The notes under the pieces are model-generated. The model saw only the letters and a program-made list of their open reading frames with translations. It made no database searches and was not told the DNA's origin. Below, piece after piece: positions 9,409 through 17,995 of a stretch of DNA of 64,000 nucleotides. Within the stretch, counting starts at the first letter, position 1; each line of letters opens with the position of its first letter. The position numbers were made by a program, and so were the translations under genes. Source of the DNA: Shewanella sp. UCD-KL21 (lineage in GTDB: Bacteria > Pseudomonadota > Gammaproteobacteria > Enterobacterales > Shewanellaceae); the NCBI RefSeq assembly GCF_001957135.1, contig NZ_MPHK01000002.1, positions 142,124 to 206,123 of the forward strand, read 5' to 3'.

Positions 9409-11703
9409 TTATTCGGTGATAATTTTAATCCCTGGAATAATCTGCTGACTCTTTTTACCCTGCTTTTTAAGCCAGAAATAAAAGCCCACTAGCGCAATCG
9501 AAAAGAATGAGATCCAACCGATAGATTGTACAGGGTGCTTAGCAATATTAGCACCTTGATACACCACTGTGGCACTGCCGTAAGCTAGCGCGAAAGTCCA
9601 AAGCGCCGCAAATCGCGCCCACTTAGCTCCGAATTCATTCACTAATGCACCCATTGCCGCAACACAAGGCGTGTATAGCAAGATAAATAGCAAATATGAG
9701 AATGCAGCAATTTGCGAGGTAAACCCAGCTTGCAGTGCACTGAATGTTGAACTATCAACTTCAAGCTCTGCTGCGGCTTCTTCTATATTCTCTACATTTC
9801 CGATATCAATTGATAAAGGATCTTCAGGGGCAATACCCAATAAGTTTTCAGGGATAGTACTTAATGCCTCTGAAAAACTTTCAGACAGGCTAGCTAACTC
9901 TTCATCTTCATCAGCTGGGGTAGCATATAAACTGTTTAATGTGCCAACAACCGCCTCTTTAGCAAAAATGCCAGTGATAATACCTACTGTCGCAGGCCAG
10001 TTATCTTGCTCTACGCCCATTGGTGAGAACAAAGGGGTCACTTTTTGGCTTAATACGCTCAGAACAGACTCATTACTGTCTTCATGGCCAAAACTACCAT
10101 CGGTACCAATTGCATTAACAAAGTTCAGTAAGGTCACCACGATAACAATGGTTTTACCTGCACCTAAAATAAAACTTTTAGTACGTTTAACTGTACGAGA
10201 AAAAACCGCTTTCGCTTTTGGCATTTCATAACTTGGCAGTTCCATCACTACCGCACTACTTGAACCTGGCAATACAGTACTGCGAAGTAATAACCCAGTA
10301 CCAATAGCAGCAAAAATACCAATGATATACAGTAAAAATACTAAGTTTTGACCAGAATCAGGAAAGAACGCTGCGGCAAATAAGGCATATACAGGAAGTC
10401 GCGCACCACATGACATAAAGGGTGCCATCATGCCGGTGACAATTCTTTCGCGCTCACTACCTAGCGTACGTGTTGCCATAATAGCCGGTACAGAACAACC
10501 AAAACCGACAATCATTGGCACAAACGCCTTACCCGGTAAGCCAATTCGTCGCATTAATCCATCAACGACGAAGGCTGCACGAGACATATAGCCTGATGCT
10601 TCAAGTACCGATAACGCAAGAAATAATGCTGCAATAACCGGTATAAAGGTCGCCACGGTTTGAATGCCCTGACCGATACCGCCAGCGACAATCGTCACTA
10701 ACCACACAGGTGCACCGATAGAGGTTAATAACGCGCCTAAATGGTCAACGAAAATGGCCCCCGCTGTAATATCAAAAAAGTCAATAAACGAGCTACCAAC
10801 ATTGATACTGAACATGAACATTAAATACATCACTAACAAAAACACCGGAACACCGAGTGCAGGATGTAAAATCAATTTATCAAGCTTATCACTGGTGCTT
10901 TCAAACTCACCCACTTCCACAGATTGGCTAAATACCGTCTCAACAAAGTCAAAACGGGTGGTTGCCACTAACACTTCAACGTCTGTTCCTGATTGCTCGG
11001 CGATCTTAGTACAATCATTAACAACATCTTTTAAGCTAGTGTTATTACATTTTCCACAGCCATTACCGTTTCCAAGCATAGCAAGTGCGCGACCGCGACT
11101 TAGATCGCTAGCATGTTGTTGCAGGGTTTGTACGCCCGCTTCAATACGCTCATCATAATTAAGCATTAAAGCAGACTCAGAGATTTCGCCTTTTAGTAAC
11201 TTTAAGACTTGATCTTGAACCTGTTTAACATCGTTTAGCTCTCGCGAACAAACGGCAATGACAGGGCAACCTAGCTCTGCAGACATTTTATCAAGGTTGA
11301 CTTCGATACCTAATTTTTTAGCCGCATCGATTTTATTCAACACCACAACCATTGGAATACCCAGCTCTCTTAATTGAACTGTGAGGTAAAGATGGCGCTC
11401 GATATTGGTTGCGTCTACAAGATTGATGATGCCATCAATTCTTTGTTCGGCGAGATATTGCTGGGCGATTTGTTCATCTAAAGAGCAGTCGCAGCTATTT
11501 CCAGCCGGTAATAAATCGTAAATACCCGGTAAATCAGTTAAATGAATATTAGTGTTATCGAGAGTGAAATAACCGGTTTTCTTTTCTACCGTTACGCCAG
11601 ACCAATTACCCACCTGCTGATTAGAGCCCGTTAATGCATTAAACAGGGTTGACTTGCCAGCATTAGGATTACCTACGGTGACGCAATGAAATTCTTTAGT
11701 CAT
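9409..11703 (-). CDS. feoB: Ferrous iron transporter FeoB
   Basis: FeoB imports Fe2+ across the inner membrane with the help of an N-terminal G-protein domain. Motifs: G1 GNPNAGKST (residues 11-19), G3 DLPGIYDL (about 57-64), G4 NKID (about 123-126). The membrane part holds the family segments GYMSRAAFVVDG, GFGCSVPAIMATR and MAPFMSCGARLPVYALF, whose conserved cysteines lie on the iron path. The 764-aa length is usual. Odd: a CGKC motif at residues 216-219, followed by another Cys, in the linker after the G domain. It overlaps feoA by 8 bp; there is no feoC after it. Confidence 0.97.
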   Translation of the reverse strand: MTKEFHCVTVGNPNAGKSTLFNALTGSNQQVGNWSGVTVEKKTGYFTLDNTNIHLTDLPGIYDLLPAGNSCDCSLDEQIAQQYLAEQRIDGIINLVDATNIERHLYLTVQLRELGIPMVVVLNKIDAAKKLGIEVNLDKMSAELGCPVIAVCSRELNDVKQVQDQVLKLLKGEISESALMLNYDERIEAGVQTLQQHASDLSRGRALAMLGNGNGCGKCNNTSLKDVVNDCTKIAEQSGTDVEVLVATTRFDFVETVFSQSVEVGEFESTSDKLDKLILHPALGVPVFLLVMYLMFMFSINVGSSFIDFFDITAGAIFVDHLGALLTSIGAPVWLVTIVAGGIGQGIQTVATFIPVIAALFLALSVLEASGYMSRAAFVVDGLMRRIGLPGKAFVPMIVGFGCSVPAIMATRTLGSERERIVTGMMAPFMSCGARLPVYALFAAAFFPDSGQNLVFLLYIIGIFAAIGTGLLLRSTVLPGSSSAVVMELPSYEMPKAKAVFSRTVKRTKSFILGAGKTIVIVVTLLNFVNAIGTDGSFGHEDSNESVLSVLSQKVTPLFSPMGVEQDNWPATVGIITGIFAKEAVVGTLNSLYATPADEDEELASLSESFSEALSTIPENLLGIAPEDPLSIDIGNVENIEEAAAELEVDSSTFSALQAGFTSQIAAFSYLLFILLYTPCVAAMGALVNEFGAKWARFAALWTFALAYGSATVVYQGANIAKHPVQSIGWISFFSIALVGFYFWLKKQGKKSQQIIPGIKIITE

Positions 11704-11935
11704 TTGTTTTTACTACCTCAATAACATCCGCTAAATCACGGCGCATACATAAACGGCTACCACGTAAATCTAATTCAACTCCTGAACCCATTGGCGCTCT
11801 GCGTAACATTTTGAATGACGTATGAGGGGTGATGCCCATAGAGAGTAATTTACGCTTTACAGTTTGAGGTAAAGAGAGTTGACCAACCTCTGCAATCTTA
11901 GCGCTGTCGCCGGGATTGAGTTCACTAAGCTTCAT
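11696..11935 (-). CDS. feoA: Ferrous iron transport accessory protein FeoA
   Basis: A 79-aa SH3-like cytosolic protein. It shows the FeoA pattern: MKLSELNPGDSAKI at the start, then LLSMGITPHTSFKMLRRAP and the terminal SRLCMRRDLADVIEV. FeoA binds FeoB and is needed for transport. It is the promoter-proximal gene and its end overlaps the feoB start by 8 bp, so the two are translationally coupled. A Fur-box-like site lies about 100 bp upstream. Confidence 0.95.
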   Translation of the reverse strand: MKLSELNPGDSAKIAEVGQLSLPQTVKRKLLSMGITPHTSFKMLRRAPMGSGVELDLRGSRLCMRRDLADVIEVVKTND

Positions 11936-12032
11936 AAAGCATTTACCTTGGGATTATAAATATGAATTACACTAATTTTATATGAGCTAACTAAGCAAAA
12001 CCTTTACCTAGATCATGTTTTACGAGTGCAAA

Positions 12033-12047
12033 CGAGAATGGTTTTCA
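12033..12047. promoter_or_regulatory. Fur-box-like operator upstream of feoA
   Basis: Read on the minus strand, the 15-mer TGAAAACCATTCTCG matches the 7-1-7 Fur consensus TGATAATnATTATCA at 10 of 14 fixed positions. Flanking bases are AT-rich. Its place about 100 bp before feoA fits iron repression by Fur. Binding is inferred. Confidence 0.6.
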
Positions 12048-12158
12048 ATTGTATTGTCAATTATGTGATAAAAGCCCAAAAGAAAATAGTGCTTTGAGTA
12101 TTATTATTTGATAACGGCTGAATTAGCCGCCAGTTTGAGGAAAAGCTTTAGAAAAATG

Positions 12159-12692
12159 TTATCGAATGTCCCGCGCAAGTAAACCAAAAGTAAACTCATC
12201 ATGCCAATGAGAGCCTATTTTATAATTTTGTCTTAAGCAGCCTTCGTTAATAAAACCACAAGCCGTCATTACCTTGGCTGAAGCGATATTTTGAGTTGAG
12301 CAGATACCAATATATTTATGAATACTGAATTGATGAATTCCCCAATCAATTACAGCATTTAAACTTTCTGTAGCATAACCTCGGCCCGACACCTCAGGAG
12401 CAATGATGTAACCCACCTCAGCGCGCCTTAGCAAAGCATCATCACAACAAAAGCCTGTAAAACCAATAAAGGCACCGGTGTGTACATCTTCAATCACTAA
12501 CGTTAACCACTCTCCAGAATCAAACTCCCACGGCGCAAGTCTTGAGTTGAATTTCTGTTTAATGGCTAACTCAGTCATTGGCTCACAGATATATTGGATG
12601 ACATCAGGATGTTGATGCAGGCGGTTAAAACTGTCCCAATCCTCCTTGATTAAGGTTCTAATTTTTAATCTGTCAGTATATAGCGCAATCAT
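12159..12692 (-). CDS. GNAT acetyltransferase, RimJ/RimL type
   Basis: A 177-aa GNAT protein. The N-terminal TDRLKIRTLIKEDWDSF, the central EVGYIIAPEVSGRGYATES with the acetyl-CoA-binding R-G-x-G/A loop (about residues 92-110), and the C-terminal NIASAKVMTACGFINEG are typical of RimJ/RimL/SpeG-like enzymes that acetylate N-terminal or side-chain amines. The substrate cannot be told from sequence. Weak GGAGC upstream. It stands alone between feoA and ppiC. Confidence 0.85.
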   Translation of the reverse strand: MIALYTDRLKIRTLIKEDWDSFNRLHQHPDVIQYICEPMTELAIKQKFNSRLAPWEFDSGEWLTLVIEDVHTGAFIGFTGFCCDDALLRRAEVGYIIAPEVSGRGYATESLNAVIDWGIHQFSIHKYIGICSTQNIASAKVMTACGFINEGCLRQNYKIGSHWHDEFTFGLLARDIR

Positions 12693-12710
12693 TAACTGGT
12701 TAGCTCCAAT

Positions 12711-12735
12711 AAAAAAGGCAGCCTAAGCTGCCTTA
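12711..12735 (-). terminator. Terminator of the parvulin gene
   Basis: AAGGCAGC and GCTGCCTT pair around a CTAA loop; on the minus strand a six-T run follows. It is 16 nt after the ppiC stop codon. Confidence 0.9.
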
Positions 12736-12750
12736 GTCAACATAAGGCGT

Positions 12751-13029
12751 TTAGCCTCTGCTGGTTACTTCTAATAAATGGTAACCAAATTGAGTTTTAA
12801 CTGGGCCTTGTACTTCATTTAAAGGCGCGCTAAATACTACTTCATCAAACTCACGAACCATCATTCCTGGACCGAAAGAGCCTAGTTCTCCACCTTGTGC
12901 ACCTGATGGACATGATGAATGGGCTTTAGCAATTTCAGCGAAGTCTGCACCTGCTATGATTTGCTGCTTAAGCGTTTCACATTGTTCTTCAGAACTCACA
13001 AGAAGATGCCTAGCTGTTGCCTGTACCAT
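12751..13029 (-). CDS. ppiC: Parvulin-type peptidyl-prolyl isomerase
   Basis: A 92-aa stand-alone rotamase domain like E. coli PpiC (parvulin). It runs from ARHLLVSSEEQCETLKQQI through FAEIAKAHSSCPSGAQGGELGSFGPG to FGYHLLEV, with the family's catalytic His residues in RHLL and GYHLL and a central Cys. There is no signal peptide, so it is cytoplasmic. AGGAGC lies just before the ATG. It is flanked by terminators on both sides and is monocistronic. Confidence 0.93.
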   Translation of the reverse strand: MVQATARHLLVSSEEQCETLKQQIIAGADFAEIAKAHSSCPSGAQGGELGSFGPGMMVREFDEVVFSAPLNEVQGPVKTQFGYHLLEVTSRG

Positions 13030-13077
13030 TTATAGCTCCTTTGGCAATTGATGCCATTAATTAATCATTTTTTTATA

Positions 13078-13108
13078 AAAAATAAAAGGGAGCATAAATT
13101 GCTCCCTT
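13078..13108 (-). terminator. Terminator of the DUF885 gene
   Basis: AAGGGAGC / GCTCCCTT with a 7-nt loop, followed on the minus strand by TTATTTTTT. It is 39 nt after the DUF885 stop. Confidence 0.88.
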
Positions 13109-13146
13109 GTTACTCAGATTACATTCACTAAACTATCAGTTATTGG

Positions 13147-14976
13147 TTATTTTGCCAATTCGGATTCAATCCAGCGAGCGATTTTTTTCTCCATAACAGC
13201 CATAGGCAATGAACCGGTTGTTAAAATTTGATCATGAAAGCCCTTAAGATCAAATTTATCACCAAGCTGGGCTTCAGCATCAGCCCGCAATCTTAAAATA
13301 GTCAGCTGACCAATTTTGTAAGATAACGCCTGACCAGGGATAGCCATATAACGTTCTACTTCTGCAATGATGTCAGACTCTGCCATTGGCGAGTTGTCTT
13401 TCATATACTGAATTGCTTGCTCACGGCTCCAGCCTTTAGCATGTAAGCCGGTATCAACCACCAAGCGCATTGCACGCAGCATTTCGTCAGATAGCTTACC
13501 AAAATACTGATAAGGATCGCTGAATAAGCCCATTTCGATGCCTAAGTACTCAGCATATAATGCCCAGCCTTCTTCAAATGCTGTATAACCTTGGAAACGT
13601 TGGAACTCAGGGATACCGGTTAACTCTTGTTTAATGGCAATTTGAAAGTGATGCCCAGGCGCGGCTTCATGTAAAGAAAGCGTAGTCATGCCCCACTTAG
13701 GCTGTGCTTTTAAATTAAAGGTATTAATATAAAACACACCAGGACGTGAGCCATCTACAGCAGGTGATTGATAAGAAGCCCCTGCTGCTGATTTTTCTCT
13801 AAAGCTTTCAACAGGTTTAACAACATAATCAGCTTTGGGCATCACGTTAAAGTATTTAGGTAACTCTTTATTGATGTCATCTTTAAGTACCATATAGCCA
13901 TCAATTAAGCCTTGGCGCTCACTAAAGAAATATTCTGGATCACTTGAAAGTGATGCGAAGAAATCGCTTAAATCACCTTCAAAGCCAACTTGCTCACGCA
14001 CTGTATCCATTTCAGTTAAAATGCGTTTAACTTCTGAAAGACCAATTTGATGAATTTCATCCACCGGCATTTTAGTGGTGGTATGACTATTTGCTAGCGT
14101 TTGATACCACTCTTTACCATTAGGTAATCCCCACCAACCATCAGAAGCTCTAGCATGAGGAAGATAGGTTTCTTTAAAATAATTTCTTAAACCTGTTAAG
14201 GCTGGAATTAACTGAGTTTGAATTAGCTTACTGTACTCTGCTGTTAATTGAGTCTTATCTTGCTCAGTGAAGTCTTCAGGCATGATATTAATTGGCGCAT
14301 AAAATAAGCTTTGCTTAGCATCTTTAACTAATTGAGCATCTAACTGCGGGATAATACGTTCAACCAAGACTTTAGGTAACACAACTTTACTGGCGATCCC
14401 CTCATCCATTCTTGCTTGAGCCAGCCCTATCCAATTGATAAAACCTGCAAGACGACCTAACCAGTTGTGATAATCTTCAACGGTGTTAAAAGGCTGGGCA
14501 CTTTCACCACTGCCCAGTTGGATCATGCTGATAACCGTACTGTAAAACTGGTTCATTGGCATAAAATGCTCAGGATACGACTCGGCAACAAGATCCATAT
14601 GACGGTCATACATGAACATATCAAAGCTTAATTGCAAATCTGCTGGCAGTTCATTTGCATTAATTGATTTTGCTCGTTTTAGAAATTGACTGTTTAGTTC
14701 ATGTCGTTTTTTTAGGTAAGCCTCAGTTAATGAACCACCAAACTCAGCGTTGTAATCATTAACCCCTACATAGGTTGCATAGATAGGTTCTAATGCTAAC
14801 AGTGCTTTAAAGTAATCATCTGCTAAAGCATTATATGCTTGTGCTGCAGTCTGGCTGCTTTGTTGCGCGCTTTGTGGATTCGCACTGATTGAGTTTTTTG
14901 GACTTGTTTGCTCACTGCATGCTTGAAGCGATAATAAAGAAGCAATAGCAACGGTCAGTAATGTTTTTTTCATCAT
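13147..14976 (-). CDS. DUF885-family lipoprotein, putative metallopeptidase
   Basis: A 609-aa protein with a lipoprotein signal (MKKTLLTVAIASLLSLQAC; lipobox LQAC, Cys about 20), then a Ser/Gln-rich linker and a large alpha-helical DUF885 domain. The HEAAPGHHFQIA segment (about residues 440-451) is the family's HExxxGHH-like putative zinc site, and EEGWALYAEYLG follows with a conserved Glu. The family resembles carboxypeptidases or oligopeptidases; no substrate can be assigned. AGGGA lies before the double ATG. Alone between two terminators. Confidence 0.85.
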   Translation of the reverse strand: MMKKTLLTVAIASLLSLQACSEQTSPKNSISANPQSAQQSSQTAAQAYNALADDYFKALLALEPIYATYVGVNDYNAEFGGSLTEAYLKKRHELNSQFLKRAKSINANELPADLQLSFDMFMYDRHMDLVAESYPEHFMPMNQFYSTVISMIQLGSGESAQPFNTVEDYHNWLGRLAGFINWIGLAQARMDEGIASKVVLPKVLVERIIPQLDAQLVKDAKQSLFYAPINIMPEDFTEQDKTQLTAEYSKLIQTQLIPALTGLRNYFKETYLPHARASDGWWGLPNGKEWYQTLANSHTTTKMPVDEIHQIGLSEVKRILTEMDTVREQVGFEGDLSDFFASLSSDPEYFFSERQGLIDGYMVLKDDINKELPKYFNVMPKADYVVKPVESFREKSAAGASYQSPAVDGSRPGVFYINTFNLKAQPKWGMTTLSLHEAAPGHHFQIAIKQELTGIPEFQRFQGYTAFEEGWALYAEYLGIEMGLFSDPYQYFGKLSDEMLRAMRLVVDTGLHAKGWSREQAIQYMKDNSPMAESDIIAEVERYMAIPGQALSYKIGQLTILRLRADAEAQLGDKFDLKGFHDQILTTGSLPMAVMEKKIARWIESELAK

Positions 14977-15132
14977 CAGATCCCTGTCTGGGCCGCAAAA
15001 ATACCGGCCTTAAAAATAAGATTTATCTTTTTAGTTATTATTTACAATGTATCGCAATTAGTTGTTATTAGTTAGCAAATAATTGTAACTGAGATTAACA
15101 ATCTATCCTCATTATACCTAAAAATACGACTC

Positions 15133-15163
15133 AAAAAAAAAGCCCCTTTAAAGGGGCTTTTTT
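15133..15163 (-). terminator. Terminator of the TonB2 operon
   Basis: AAAGCCCCTTT / AAAGGGGCTTT is a near-perfect self-complementary stem with A- and T-runs on the two sides. It is 14 nt beyond the TPR gene stop. Confidence 0.9.
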
Positions 15164-15176
15164 CAAATTAACAAGA

Positions 15177-16427
15177 TTACAAAGTAATATTGTTAATTCG
15201 AGCTTTTTCTTTGATATAAGAAATATAGCTATTAGCGCTGCGCTTCGTTTTGCTGTGTTTAGCAGCACGATTTGCACGCTTATAAGCAGACTTATATTGC
15301 TTCAAGCTTAAATGAGCTAAAGTTAACTCAAGTTCAGCTTCACCTGGCTCATCCAAACCTGCTGCAAGTGCTTTTTCAAACACCGGAATTGCAGCTTTAG
15401 GCTCTTCAGCGATAGCTAGAATTTTACCTTGTTTAAGGTATAACTCAGCATCTCCAGATAACTGTGCAGCTTGGCCATATAATTTGGCAGCTTGCTTGAA
15501 GTTTTTAGCATTATGGTAGAAACCCGCTAAGATTTTAATCGACTTTTCAGTCTCTTTAATCATTCCCGATTTCATGTGCTTTTCATAAAGCTTAGCAGCA
15601 TTATACGGCGCACCATTTTGCGACATAAGTTGTGCTAATCGAGTAATGTTAGCGTCAGTTTCTAGGAAACCATTTTTATATGCTAAATCATAAGTTTGCA
15701 ATGACTTGGTATAGTCTTCAGTCATCAAATAAAATTGCGCTAACTGTACCCATAAACGTTTATCGTCTTGGAACAGCGGTACCATAATTTCGAGTACCTT
15801 AACCGCTTCTTTATACTTCTTTTGATTGAAGTATGCTGTTAATTTCATTTGATAAAGGCCTTTATCAGGTTTCTCTACTAGAGAAAGTCCTTTATCGGCG
15901 ACTTCAAGTACTTTATCCCACTGCTTAAGTTCACTGTGTGCAATACCGATACGACGGTATACAACAGGGTCGACTTTACAAGTAAAGTCCATCCACTTGT
16001 AGTAGTAAGGAATAGCGTCTTTGAACTTCTTTTCTTGTAGTAATAAGTCAGCATACAAACGTAATGTTGCAGCGTGATCTGTACCACCAAGAATGTCAGC
16101 ATCAACAGCTGTTTTTAAATACTTGATTGACGTTGCCATTTGACCTTTTTCAGCATAGAAAGAACCGATCATTCGGCCAATATACGCTGCATCAAAATCA
16201 TTTTTGGTATTGACTTCAAGCAAGATTTCAATTGCTTGGTCCAAACGCCCTTCAGTGTATTCTTCGAAAGCTTTTTGAACTTTCTTACCAGCACTAGCAC
16301 CAACTGCACGAGATTGACGTTCATCAATTGGACATTTTTCAGCTGCTTGAGCAGTTGAAACTGTGAGTAGCGAACTACCACACAAAGTTAGTAGCAACGC
16401 ACTAGCGAGTTTACTTACTTTACGCAT
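15177..16427 (-). CDS. TPR-repeat periplasmic protein of the TonB2 operon
   Basis: A 416-aa exported protein with a signal peptide (MRKVSKLASALLLTLCGSSL...AQAA) and about eight TPR-like helical pairs to residue 390, for example FDAAYIGRMIGSFYAEKG, RLWVQLAQFYLMTEDYTKS and AELYLKQGKILAIAEEPKA. TPR proteins occupy this place in Vibrio and Shewanella TonB2 operons. A role as a scaffold near TonB is inferred. The ATG overlaps the tonB stop by one base (TAATG) and has a near-perfect GGAGGT Shine-Dalgarno, so it is the last gene of the operon. Confidence 0.85.
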   Translation of the reverse strand: MRKVSKLASALLLTLCGSSLLTVSTAQAAEKCPIDERQSRAVGASAGKKVQKAFEEYTEGRLDQAIEILLEVNTKNDFDAAYIGRMIGSFYAEKGQMATSIKYLKTAVDADILGGTDHAATLRLYADLLLQEKKFKDAIPYYYKWMDFTCKVDPVVYRRIGIAHSELKQWDKVLEVADKGLSLVEKPDKGLYQMKLTAYFNQKKYKEAVKVLEIMVPLFQDDKRLWVQLAQFYLMTEDYTKSLQTYDLAYKNGFLETDANITRLAQLMSQNGAPYNAAKLYEKHMKSGMIKETEKSIKILAGFYHNAKNFKQAAKLYGQAAQLSGDAELYLKQGKILAIAEEPKAAIPVFEKALAAGLDEPGEAELELTLAHLSLKQYKSAYKRANRAAKHSKTKRSANSYISYIKEKARINNITL

Positions 16428-17047
16428 TATCTACCTCCTTTATCCAAAGTGAAATCAAGTTGTACAGTCATACCAGGAACCTTCATAGCCTTACCATCAA
16501 TGATTTTAGGCTTGTATTTCCATTTCTTTAACGCACGAACTGCTTCGCGGTCAAAAATACGTTTAGGTTCTGCTTTAATAACTTTAACGTCTTCGATGCC
16601 ACCTAATTCGTTGATGGTAAATGAAAGTTGTACATAACCTTCTTTACCATCACGTGCTGCAGCAATTGGGTATTGAGGATCAATACGTACAATTGGTGTT
16701 GCATCACCGTCACGTGTCATCATGTTGCCAAGTTTAAAACCTGTGCTAGCACCGCCAGCGACAACACCACTCATGTTAAATGCCATATTCGTATCAATAT
16801 CTGATGACGTATCTGGCGGAGTAGTATCCGGCTTCGGTGGTTGCTCAGGTGGTGCTGGTGGCTTAGGTTTAACCCTAGGCTTATCCTGCACTTTCGTATC
16901 CTGCTTATCCATACTGATCTCAATAATTGGAGAATCAGTTGAAGTGTCGGCGCGTTTAGCGCCGCCACCGACCAAGAAGGCCATGAAGACAAACAGGGCG
17001 AAAGTAACAGCAGCACCAACTATGAGTGATACTATTGCTCTCAGCAT
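16427..17047 (-). CDS. tonB2: Energy transducer TonB (TonB2 type)
   Basis: A 206-aa TonB. It has one N-terminal membrane helix (about residues 5-28), a Pro/Lys-rich periplasmic spacer (KPKPPAPPEQPPKPDTTPP, about 62-80) and a C-terminal TonB domain (GYVQLSFTINELGGIEDVKV ... AVRALKKWKYKP, about 132-180). It passes proton-motive energy from ExbB/ExbD to outer-membrane receptors. The spacer is shorter than in E. coli TonB, as is usual for TonB2. One nt separates it from exbD. Confidence 0.93.
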   Translation of the reverse strand: MLRAIVSLIVGAAVTFALFVFMAFLVGGGAKRADTSTDSPIIEISMDKQDTKVQDKPRVKPKPPAPPEQPPKPDTTPPDTSSDIDTNMAFNMSGVVAGGASTGFKLGNMMTRDGDATPIVRIDPQYPIAAARDGKEGYVQLSFTINELGGIEDVKVIKAEPKRIFDREAVRALKKWKYKPKIIDGKAMKVPGMTVQLDFTLDKGGR

Positions 17048-17048
17048 A

Positions 17049-17453
17049 TTAGTCTTTCCCCGCTGAAATCGAGATTTTGTCGATACCCGCTTTCTTTACG
17101 TTGTCCATAACCTTAACTACAAGGCCATGTTCTGCTTCTTGGTCTGCTTCGATTAATACAGCCGCTTCAGGTGCTTCAGCTAACATACGTTCAACGTTTG
17201 CTGTTACACGCTCGATGTCAACCTGACGGTTTTCCATCTTAATTACGCCTGTCTTACTCACACCAATAAAGATGTTTGCAGATTTTTGTTGTGTCGCTGT
17301 AGAAGCTTCAGGTTTCTTATAATCAAGACCTGATGGCTTAATGAACGAAGTCGTCACAATAAAGAAGATCAACATGATAAACACGATGTCGAGCATCGGA
17401 GTCATATCTACTTGTGCTTCTTCTTCTACACTAAAATGCTTTTTACGTGCCAT
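17049..17453 (-). CDS. exbD2: ExbD-type biopolymer transport protein (TonB2 system)
   Basis: A 134-aa protein with one membrane helix, MTPMLDIVFIMLIFFIVTTSF, whose Asp is the proton-carrying residue of ExbD/TolR. A periplasmic domain follows. I chose the ATG giving MARKKHF rather than a TTG two codons earlier. It sits between exbB and tonB with gaps of 14 nt and 1 nt. Confidence 0.93.
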   Translation of the reverse strand: MARKKHFSVEEEAQVDMTPMLDIVFIMLIFFIVTTSFIKPSGLDYKKPEASTATQQKSANIFIGVSKTGVIKMENRQVDIERVTANVERMLAEAPEAAVLIEADQEAEHGLVVKVMDNVKKAGIDKISISAGKD

Positions 17454-17467
17454 TTTCAATACTCTCT

Positions 17468-17995
17468 CTAGTGGTGTGGCAAGCTATCTTTTAGCTTTTC
17501 GAGACTAATTTTCAATTTTGCATCTAATCGAGTGCTAAAAAATACACCTGATAGTGCTGCTACCATTCCTGCCATTGTCGGCATGGTTGCCATTGAAATA
17601 CCAGCCGCCATCATACGAGCGTTACTCGTACCATGAACTGCCATCACATCGAACACTGCTATCATTCCGGTTACGGTACCTAGTAGACCAATCATTGGAC
17701 AAATGGCTACTAATGTTTTGATAAGCAGCATACGAGCATTCATATCTTGCTTAGCTTGGGACACCCAAGCTTCACGGATACGGTGTGCATACCAAGAGGT
17801 TGAATCCTCTCTATTATTCCATGCGTTGATAATCGCTTTATGCTCTTTTGGTGCAGTCAAATTGATGTACCAAAAACGCTCAAGCATTAACACCCACATT
17901 AGAAATAGCACTGCCGCTACCAACCAGAGGATATCTCCTCCGGTGGCCATGAAGCCCCTGACAGAGTCCCAAACATCCATCAGGATTAGCATCAT
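17468..17995 (-). CDS. exbB2: ExbB-type proton channel protein (TonB2 system)
   Basis: A 175-aa MotA/TolQ/ExbB protein with three hydrophobic segments (about residues 20-42, 90-115 and 128-150). The conserved LLGTVTGMIAVFDVMA and MAAGISMATMPTMAGMVAAL segments are visible. It forms the pentameric proton channel with ExbD. Its ATG overlaps the end of the TtpC gene (TAATGATG). Confidence 0.94.
   Translation of the reverse strand: MMLILMDVWDSVRGFMATGGDILWLVAAVLFLMWVLMLERFWYINLTAPKEHKAIINAWNNREDSTSWYAHRIREAWVSQAKQDMNARMLLIKTLVAICPMIGLLGTVTGMIAVFDVMAVHGTSNARMMAAGISMATMPTMAGMVAALSGVFFSTRLDAKLKISLEKLKDSLPHH

Noticed and set aside
9671..10231. 186-codon plus-strand frame inside feoB
   Set aside because: It lies wholly antisense to feoB, and its Ser/Ala/Thr-rich translation is what antisense of a membrane protein gene gives.
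10754..11158. 134-codon plus-strand frame inside feoB
   Set aside because: Antisense shadow of feoB without any recognisable domain.
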